Shown: one piece after another, positions 11,701 through 22,900 of the stretch
Layout: each line of letters begins with the position of its first letter
Numbering within the stretch: position 1 is the first letter of the stretch
Source of the DNA: Ostrinia nubilalis
Lineage: Eukaryota > Arthropoda > Insecta > Lepidoptera > Crambidae
Direction of reading: 5' to 3'
Assembly: GCF_963855985.1 (NCBI RefSeq)
Contig: NC_087090.1
Location: 16,428,501 to 16,492,500 of the forward strand
Length of the DNA: 64,000 bases
The notes under the pieces: model-generated
The model's database searches: none
What the model saw: the letters and a program-made list of their open reading frames with translations, nothing else
Told to the model about the DNA's origin: nothing
Position numbers and translations under genes: made by a program

Positions 11701-14700
11701 AGTGTTACGTGCGCAGCGTTTAGACATTAGAGCTCAAGCACACGATGCGTTGCAGCGGCTTATATCTTTCATATAAATATCTGTGACGGGCACGTGAGCG
11801 GTACAGCGCCGCGTCGCGCGATAAGGCGAAATCTGTGCAGTACGGCGCCGCAAAGCATCGTGTGCTTTAGCTCTTAGGGCGCTTTCAAATGAGGCGTTTT
11901 GAAACAGACGTTAGTCGTTCGTTAAATAGGCTAGATGACAAAATTTCAATTATTTGCCCGTCAGACAGATAATTAGAAAATATTAGACTCATATTTTTTA
12001 TTTTCTTTCATAATTTAATAATAACATTGCTACATCGAGTTGAAATGGTGCGATACGTCACGCTTGAGTAGAATTTTTACTCAAAAGTGACGTCACGCGA
12101 CATTTCAACTCAATATAATACTGTAATTATACGATTATGGAAAAAATAAAAAAATATGAGTCTAATATTTTCTAATTATCTGTCTGATGGACTAAATAGA
12201 ATTTCGATTTCATTACCCAGTCATCATCCCTATTCTCCTGTAAACGCACGGCAAACGTCCGTTTTAAAACGCCTAATTTGAAGGCGCTTTACAAGTTTGA
12301 ATTACACTCGTGTTTGCAGGCGTGATGGGCGGTTCAGGCGTGGGCGTGGGCGGCGGCGGGCCGATGCCGTCTCCTTTGTCCGGGCTGGGCGCGCTGGGCG
12401 CGTGCGGTGGCAGCCCGTCGCCCTCGGCGCCGCAGACGCATCTGCAGCACCACGCGCCACCGCAGAGGTACGTAGACTATAGTATATAACAACATAATTA
12501 CGCGCGAGCGATAAGGATGGGTAGCTTGGGGTCATTGGACAAAATTCTACGTGCTCACACGCCGCAGACGCATCTCCAGCACTACGCGCCGCCGCAGAGG
12601 TAGCTAGACGATGAATCGTGAATGTATTCCCCAGTACAGCCCGGTCGAGTTGTGGCAGGCATGACGTCACATTGACGCTCTGGTACCAGAGTAAATACAA
12701 ATGAGTAGGTCATCTTCATAGAAACGCACCGAGCGCGGTTTGTATGTGAGCGCGCCAACACGTATGCGGCGCGCACGCACACACTGACAAAATTCGGGGC
12801 AACTCACCGCTAATCAACGCAAAATTTTGTCAGTGTGTGCGTGCGCGCTGCATACTGTAAATAAGAAATTTTTGCCGGAGCAAAATAAAAAAATTGATAT
12901 TTGAATTGACAACAATTTATTGCGGGTGAGACAATAAAACTAAAAAAAAAAAAGGGATGGGTCGTTGGGCCGTTTGGTTGGTATGGATTAAAAATACTTA
13001 ATAATACGGGATTAGCGCGCTAGTCACCACCACTCGGCTCAACCCCCTCCGCACCCGTCGGGCGCAGCAAGCGTCCGGCACTGCGGGACAGCCGGTGCCA
13101 AACACCTTATAGCCGGTGCCAAACAGAGCAGCCGGTACCATACACCTCCTATTGTACAGTAAAAAATTATATTATACAACAGCACAATACATAATATTAA
13201 TAACAATTTAAAAACAACAATCCATCGCTCTCGAGGATGGAGCAAATGTGAACACAACAAAATCCATCGATAATACATTACAATAGTAAATTTATTTAGG
13301 AAGTAATATTTTGGTAAAATGTGATTATTACATGGGTAATCTACTTTTTCAAAGTAACCAAAATAATTGACAAGCTGAATAGAAAACGGAGCCAACCTAT
13401 GAAGTAGGGTAGCCCGTGACCGAGTGCCACGTTTCTATCAATTCATCCCAACTCAGCGGAGAGGCGAATGAGTTTGAAGAAGAAACCACAACATACCTGC
13501 TATGGAGGCAACATCAGCAACAACAGACAGCAACAACAGACAGCAACAGCAGACAGCGCAGAGGCTCGCCACCGAGCACTGCCCAACCACACACAATCTG
13601 CGAATAACAACCACGTGCATTGGTTAACAATGCCGCCAATGCAAACAACAAAATAGCAAGAAGAAACCCAAGGTAATCCTTGGAATAGGACCTGCCCACC
13701 TTCAGCAATAAAATTCAGCACGTGGCAGTGAGTCCACGAAATCGGCGGACAGCGGGATTTCGGTGTCCAACCGGAATTCCCTTATTTCGACCACAATAAT
13801 AATGCGTGCCCTGCCCGTTTGAGTTGGGAAAGGGCACTTTTAGGGCCGACTCAGAATGCCACAACACCACACACTACAAAACTTCTGTTCACGACCGCGG
13901 TCAGCAGAGCAAAAAAGAAAAGGACACTCCAAAAAGCTCCGGTCATCACCCGTGACTCAGATCTTCGTTCGAAAACTTGTCACTCCAACAAATCACAATA
14001 TCAAGCAGTTTTGTATAATTTTTATCTTTACTTTCAACAAATGCCACCTGTGCCAACCAGCCTCTCATTGAACAATTTCGATATGAGAACTCACAACACT
14101 GCTTTTCCCATTTAAATTTAATTAAATAATTAAACTTTAGGAAGAAAAAAAAAATAACAAACAAGCAAGTTTCTGAACTTCACCTGCGCGCCTCGTTTCA
14201 CTCAGAATATGTCAAATTTCTAGAACGTTCCGAATCCATGATCAATCAAGATACATTATAATGTTATTCCAATATAAACATTGGGAAAATACTGTAAATA
14301 GCTAGAATTTAAATTAAAGAGCCTAAATATTAAGTTTTACAAAAATGCAGTATCGGACATTCAATTTTGTTATACACTTTTTTTACTAAAAGAATGAAAC
14401 GTAACGCATTGATCTGTCAAACGGAGACATTCAAAAAGTGAGGTTATTTATTGCTCTGTTTACCAAAACAACGTAATTAATTTTTAATACAAGTTAATCT
14501 AAATTCAGTGAATCTCTAACGACGACACAATCAAGTGACAAAGGAAATACTGTACACTTTGTAATATGTGACCTTACGGTCAGTTGGAATGTTTGTTTGT
14601 CGAAATCGGTAAGTATTTAATCTCGCCAAAAAAAGTGTTACAGTACCCCCTCACCCACCAGAATTTTACGAGGATAACGAGAAAAATTCACGCTGGCCCT

Positions 14701-16959
14701 CCAGCATAATCCTATCTTACAGAAACAGAACCACCACAATACATAACAAAAAAAACTAACACCTCAACAAACTTCAATCTACCCTACATAACTTTTAAAT
14801 CCCGGAGCTACACCACGAACATGCGTACTCCGCCAAACAACATCATCTTTCTTAACCACTACGTCCCTCAGACGCCTATCACAACAATCAGCATCTCGCA
14901 AGTGAGATTCCCTCAATTGCCTATCCGCTTCGAACACTTTCCGTCGAGACCTGGGCAGTGAACCAACAAAACCGACGCTGACACACTGGAAGGGTCTACG
15001 ACGAACCTTCAGGTGTTTAAAAGCTTTACCAGCATCACCAGTCAACTTCCGAGACACGACTGCCTCAGCATGCCCAACCATCGAATCCCTCCGATTCACA
15101 AGTCGCATAACATCAGGCGCTATCTGAAAAGCTTTCCAGAAGTTGATGCCAAACAACAAAGACGACGAAAATCTAGGAACCACATAAAACTTTATAACCT
15201 TTAACACATCATTCACTACGACAGGTAAAAACATATATCCAACCGAAGGGGAAGTTGAACCATTCGCCGTTACCACAGCATCAGTCGAATCCGATTTATA
15301 CAACTCACCCAGGTGAGAAAAACAATTCACAGCAGAACCACCAACAACAGAAACTTCCGCTCCAGAATCTAGCAATCCAGAACACGGAACACCACCAATT
15401 TCAACATTTAGATAAGGACGTGCGTCCTGACAATTATCTGGTCGGACCGTCGCACATTAGCTTTGCAATTTTTTGAAAATACACGCACGTACTCACACCA
15501 AGCACGCCACTCTTCAACAGGTGTAATATCGAAACGAAGGTCCGTCACCACGCGTTTTGTGACTCCAGAAACTTTTACGTCCTTCTGGCGTGCACACTTC
15601 GGACAATTGGCAGCGGTCACGCCCTTCTCACCACAACGATAACAAATAATAACATGAGGCGCCTTACAATCACGGAGCGTGTGGTCCTTCACACGGCAAC
15701 GCACGCAAAACTTCTCCATGCTCGGACTTTTAACTACAGCCTCACACTTTGGACGAGCAGACTTACTTTTGTAGGCCAGGTCAGGGGCGACAGTATTCGG
15801 TACACTGCGCGGGGGTTCAGCGAAGGATTCCGCCCTCTGTCTCGCTGCTTCTAACTGCCTACAATGCCTCTTCAAGTCGGCCCACGATTTTATTTCAACA
15901 TTGACCAAAGGAATGGAGTAGGATGGCCTAATGTTGAATTTGAGTAAGCTCAACTTCTCTTCCTCGTCCAAAGGTTTACGCAACCTCGAAAAGTAATTTT
16001 GCATAAGGCTTAGGTAACTACATATCGATTCGTCAGGACCTTGGGTCCTTGAACGAATCTCCTGCAACAAACGATGATCATAATCGTAGGGTAAATACTC
16101 CTCCAGCAACGACGCTTTTAAATCCTCCCAACTATTTAGTTGGTCACGAGTACCTCGGTACCAATATAGGGCCTCATCGGTAAATAATTCGACTGCCGAG
16201 TTAAATAATTTCTCCCTCGAAATATTCCGAGACAGACACAACTCCTCAATTCTAACAATAAAATTCTGCACACTGTCTTTCCCGTTAAACCTCAAATTCA
16301 AAGAGTGGACACACGCAGAACAATTCACAGGCTTGACCATGGACGACTCATTCGCAGCCAAACCAGAGACCTTAGAAACTTCCTCCTCAGCAGGTTGGAA
16401 ATCATAACTGCTAACGAATGTGTGCGTCATACGGTCGATCCGTTTTAAAAGTAGGATGAGACGCTCATCCAACTGTTCGCACAAAGTCCTATCATCTTCA
16501 TCCGCAGCCTCAACACGACTCAACCTATGGAAGATGTGGTTTCCTAAAGTCTGCAATCTATTTAGTTTTTTGAGTAATAGGGGTTTCCTATCACAGAGCT
16601 CCTCAAGCTCGTCTATTTTAAAAGAAATAATCCTGAGCTCAGCCAGTGTATCTCCTTCAAACACACTCACCTCATCGCTAGGTATATCCTGAGCCAAACG
16701 TTTAATTTGAGCACGCAACAACTGTACAGTTCGCTCAGGCACAGCATCACGGATCACAACTTCGTAAATTAATTCATTTTTATTCAAAAGATTGAAACGG
16801 ATAGGGCGTTCCTCCTTCATGTTGACTTTACAAAATGAACGTTCATAAAAAAGTAAATAAGGTACAATATTTTAACTAATATTAGTTAAACACTAACACA
16901 GCATGATCACACTCAACATAGTATCACAACAGCATCAAAAAGAGCTTCCTCGTTGTGGA

Positions 16960-16994
<35 letters not shown>

Positions 16995-19900
16995 GATGAC
17001 CAACCAATCCGTCACTGAGCAATAGACCAGTGCCAGGGAGAACCTCGACGGACCCAACAACGTCCCTGTTCGGGCGCCATGTAAATAAGAAATTTTTGCC
17101 GGAGCAAAATAAAAAAATTGATATTTGAATTGACAACAATTTATTGCGGGTGAGACAATAAAACTAAAAAAAAAAGGGATGGGTCGTTGGGCCGTTTGGT
17201 TGGTATGGATTAAAAATACTTAATAATACGGGATTAGCGCGCTAGTCACCACCACTCGGCTCAACCCCCTCCGCACCCGTCGGGCGCAGCAAGCGTCCGG
17301 CACTGCGGGACAGCCGGTGCCAAACACCTTATAGCCGGTGCCAAACAGAGCAGCCGGTACCATACACCTCCTATTGTACAATAAAAAATTATATTATACA
17401 ACAGCACAATACATAATATTAATATTAAAAACAATTTAAAAACAACAATCCATCGCTCTCGAGGATGGAGCAAATGTGAACACAACAAAATCCATCGATA
17501 ATACATTACAATAGTAAATTTATTTAGGAAGTAATATTTTGGTAAAATGTGATTATTACATGGGTAATCTACTTTTTCAAAGTAACCAAAATAATTGACA
17601 AGCTGAATAGAAAACGGAGCCAACCTATGAAGTAGGGTAGCCCGTGACCGAGTGCCACGTTTCTATCAATTCATCCCAACTCAGCGGAGAGGCGAATGAG
17701 TTTGAAGAAGAAACCACAACATACCTGCTATGGAGGCAACATCAGCAACAACAGACAGCAACAGCAGACAGCGCAGAGGCTCGCCACCGAGCACTGCCCA
17801 ACCACACACAATCTGCGAATAACAACCACGTGCATTGGTTAACAATGCCGCCAATGCAAACAACAAAATAGCAAGAAGAAACCCAAGGTAATCCTTGGAA
17901 TAGGACCTGCCCACCTTCAGCAATAAAATTCAGCACGTGGCAGTGAGTCCACGAAATCGGCGGACAGCGGGATTTCGGTGTCCAACCGGAATTCCCTTAT
18001 TTCGACCACAATAATAATGCGTGCCCTGCCCGTTTGAGTTGGGAAAGGGCACTTTTAGGGCCGACTCAGAATGCCACAACACCACACACTACAAAACTTC
18101 TGTTCACGACCGCGGTCAGCAGAGCAAAAAAGAAAAGGACACTCCAAAAAGCGCCGGTCATCACCCGTGACTCAGATCTTCGTTCGAAAACTTGTCACTC
18201 CAACAAATCACAATATCAAGCAGTTTTGTATAATTTTTATCTTTACTTTCAACAAATGCCACCTGTGCCAACCAGCCTCTCATTGAACAATTTCGATATG
18301 AGAACTCACAACACTGCTTCTCCCATTTAAATTTAATTAAATAATTAAACTTTAGGAAGAAAAAAAAATAACAAACAAGCAAGTTTCTGAACGTCACCTG
18401 CGCGCCTCGTTTCACTCAGAATATGTCAAATTTCTAGAACGTTCCGAATCCATGATCAATCAAGATACATTTGTGGCGACACCACATGACATACGTCCGC
18501 ATCATACCGGCAGCACCGCCGCACTGGACGATGAGAGCTGCTTTGCCCTAGATTACTACTAGACTTTTTATTTTAAGATGTCGGTAATCTGTTTTTATTT
18601 ATTTATTGAAGTACCCTTGTTTTTGTGTAATATTTATGTTGTGTGAAACAAACCTATACTAACTTCTTGCTGTCCTTATCTATCTTGCTTATTAATTAAT
18701 ATTCGTGTACCGTCTTTTAAGTATTATTTCCATGTCGTATGAAACAGATGTATTTGTAAGTTCAGGCTATCTCATTCTAAATTCAGTATCAATAATTTGT
18801 GTACCCTCCATCTTATTTATATTTGTGTAGTGTGAAATAGATATACTTTTCTCCTTCTGTCTCGCTCTGACCGTTTATGATAATGTTTGTAGGTAATCGT
18901 TTTATTGTCTCACCCTAAAATGTTTGTAATTGTTTTCTGTGAAACAGGTATATGTTTTGTCCTTGTCTCATTTTGTAAATATTTTTCTATATAAGACCGT
19001 CCGTTTTCGAAATAAAGGTTCATTGTAATTTGGAGTCAGTCTTTAATTGACCACACATAGCCCCTCTCAACAGTGGTGACCCCTACCGAACACATCATAC
19101 ATCAAAATGAACACAAACCCTGAGGGACGGCTGCCACATAATCATCATCAACATCTACATGATGCGCAACAACAAGAAGTTTTCGCCATCGACCGTCCAC
19201 ACTCATCATCTTCAAGATACAACGCGTTAGAAGACAAGATCGACAAGCTGACAGAAGCTATTACGCAACTAGTGACGCACAATAACCAACGAGGACGTTC
19301 ACCCTATCGAAACTGGAGACAGAATCGGCAATCATCTCGATCGAATAGCCGCAACCGAAGCCAGACGCCCAGCAACTCGCCGTACTGCTACTATCATCGC
19401 AAGTTTGGCCACAACGCAAGAAAATGTGCAGACAATTGTACATTCATGAAGAAAAATGTGCCGGAAAACTAGCATTAGCGTTGGCAGAGACGGGCACCAG
19501 CGCTAGAGTTCAATCACACCGTCTTTTCGTTACCGACAAGAAAACAAAACTGATGTTTTTGATCGACACCGGTGCGAACATCTCCGTCATTCCTAAAAGA
19601 AGTAGCCAGCAAATGAAACCTACAACGTTCAATTTGTATGCAGCTAACAACACTATAATACCTACCTACGGTGAGAAGACGCTCGAGTTGGACCTTGGCC
19701 TACGTCGTCCATTCAGATGGAAATTCATCATAGCCGCCGTCAGCAAACCGATAATTGGAGCTGATTTCTTAGAATATCACAAGATACTCGTAGATATTGC
19801 GGGTAGAAGCCTCAGAGATGAAGTCACAAACTTATCAGTGAAGACAAAGATTTCAAACTACCCTACACCAACAATTCGAAGCATCGACAGCAGTCAGAAA

Positions 19901-22900
19901 TATCACGATATATTAGCTGAATTTCCTGAAATAACTCGGATATCAACAATGAAAGAAACACCGAAACACTGCGTCGAGCATTATATAGAAACAACCGGAC
20001 CACCATTATACTGCAAAGCAAGACCCATTCCGCCTCATCGCTACGCAGCTGTGAAGAAAGAATTTGAGGTCATGGTGGAACAGGGCCTATGCCGACCGAG
20101 CAAAAGCCCGTGGGCAAGTGCACTGCACGTAGTGCCCAAGAAGAACGGTGACATCAGGGTATGCGGTGATTATAGAAGACTCAACGCTACCACTAAACCT
20201 GACCGCTACCCTGTGCCACGTCTTAAAGACTTCACCTATCAACTCAACGGAAAGAAGATATTCTCCACCATAGACCTCAACAGAGCCTACCAGCAACTGC
20301 CAGTATTCAGCGCTCACATCGAGAAGACAGCAATAATTACTCCCTTCGGACTGTTTGAGTTCCCGAGAATGTGCCCAGGTTTGAAGAACGCCGGACAAAC
20401 CTTTCAACGGTTCATAAATGAAGTGCTACAAGGGCTCGATTACGTTTTCCCATTCATTGATGACGTCTTGATCAGTTCTGAAACTGAAGAAGCCCACATT
20501 CTCCACCTGCGCACCGTGTTGAGTAAGCTGAACGAATACGGAATCACTATCAATCCATCGAAATGTACACTGGGCCAGGAAGAAGTCAAGTTTCTGGGCT
20601 ACATGGTGTCACAGCACGGCATTAAACCACCTGATGAGAAAGTGAGTGCAATCAGTGCATTCCCTCGCCCTAATACTATCGAAGAACTGAGAAGATTCCT
20701 CGGCACTGTCAACTTCTACAGAGACGCCATACCACAAGCCGCATCTATACAAGCTCCACTGAACGCGTACCTACATAATAGCAAGAAAAACGATAAAACA
20801 AAGATTGTATGGACTGATGACGCTACACAAGCATTCGAAGCGTGTAAAGTTAGCCTTCAAAACGCAGCTTTACTCGCGCATCCCGCATACGACGCACCGA
20901 TAGCACTTATGTGTGACGCATCTAACACCTGCGCCGGAGCTGTGCTACAACAATACCAGCATGACAAGTGGCAACCACTGGGCTACTTTTCAAAGAAATT
21001 CTCCGATACGCAACAACGATACTCGACGTACGACCGAGAACTACTGTCAATTTACATGGCAGTAAAACATTTTCGCAAAATGTTTGAAGGCAGGCAGCTC
21101 ACTATATTCACCGACCACAAGCCAATCACTTACGCCCTGCTGAAGAAAACATCTGACACTGAAACTCCACGTCGTACCCGCCAGCTACTATTTATCAGTG
21201 AGTTCACAAGTGATATTCGTCACATAAGTGGGAAAGAGAACATTGTTGCCGACTCGCTCTCTCGCATAGAAGACATAACATGCCCGAGTACTATTGACTA
21301 CGATCAACTTGCATTGGCACAAGAAAAAGACAGCAATTTAACAACACTTATGAAGCAAGACAATCTACACTTCAAGAAAATTGCAATGTCTAATAGTGCA
21401 AGTATCTACTGTGAGACATCTACCGCAAACGTAAGGCCGTATCTACCTCAAGACTTTCGACGTATAGCATACAACGCAATACACAACTTAAGTCATCCTG
21501 GCATTCGCACAACCCGAAAAATGCTCACTGAAAGATACTTTTGGCCATCGATGAACGCCGACATCAGCAACTGGACCAAAGCGTGCATACCATGTCAAAA
21601 GGCCAAGATAAATCGACATACCAGCAGCAACTATACCTCATTTCCACCAACTGAGAGATTTCAACACCTACACGTCGATATCGTCGGGCCACTACCGCCT
21701 TCACAGCATGGCCACAGATATCTACTCACAATGATAGACCGCACAACCCGTTGGCCAGAAGCCATACCTCTGCACGAGATAACCGCCGAGACAGTAGCCA
21801 GACACGTCTACGAAGGATGGATCTCACGATTTGGGTGTCCCTCTACACTGACGAGTGACCAAGGACGCCAGTTCGAGAGCCAACTTTTCACATCACTCAC
21901 TAAACTACTTGGCATAGAGAAGACAAGAACTACCGCATATCATCCGCAGTCCAATGGAATTGTAGAACGGTGGCACCGAACTCTCAAGACCGCCCTTACT
22001 GCGAGCCTAAACAGCCGTAACACTAAATGGCTTGACGCTTTACCTACCGTTCTGCTGGGACTACGAGCTGCAATAAGACAAGACACCGGAGTAAGCGCCG
22101 CACAACTGACCTACGGAACTAACATAAGATTACCGGGAGATCTCTTCAATAACACCCCGATGACGTCATTACAAAATATGGACTACACCTACGTGGAACG
22201 ATTACGTCACACTATCAACGAATTCAAAGCCGCTGAACCAGTAAGACACAACACTAAAACTTTCGTGCACAAAGATCTCCAATCCTGCGAAAGTGTATTT
22301 CTGCGCATCGACTCCGGCCGAAGATCACTGCAAGCGCCGTATGAAGGCCCGTATCCTGTGCTACGGCGAGATGACAAAGTATTTCGCATAAAACTACCCG
22401 ACCGCGAAGTCAACGTCTCGATCGATCGACTAAAGCCTGCTTACACACTCAACGAAGACATTAACGATCACAACATCACTACCGACATCACTACGAAGAC
22501 GCCCGCGACCACTACAACCGCGACGAGAACACGATCCGGAAGAATAGTGAAACCAGTTGTACGCTTCGCTTGAGGGGGAGCTATGTGGCGACACCACATG
22601 ACATACGTCCGCATCATACCGGCAGCACCGCCGCACTGGACGATGAGAGCTGCTTTGCCCTAGATTACTACTAGACTTTTTATTTTAAGATGTCGGTAAT
22701 CTGTTTTTATTTATTTATTGAAGTACCCTTGTTTTTGTGTAATATTTATGTTGTGTGAAACAAACCTATACTAACTTCTTGCTGTCCTTATCTATCTTGC
22801 TTATTAATTAATATTCGTGTACCGTCTTTTAAGTATTATTTCCATGTCGTATGAAACAGATGTATTTGTAAGTTCAGGCTATCTCATTCTAAATTCAGTA

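Noticed and set aside
11204..11727. Opposed 130- and 108-codon frames in MED15 intron 5
   Set aside because: Overlapping frames on both strands in inverted-repeat-rich DNA, without family motifs or splice context.
13039..14164. Paired frames in the outer LTR (118, 98, 73 aa), repeated at 17261-18415
   Set aside because: They are simply the two LTR copies. No retroviral accessory protein is recognisable.
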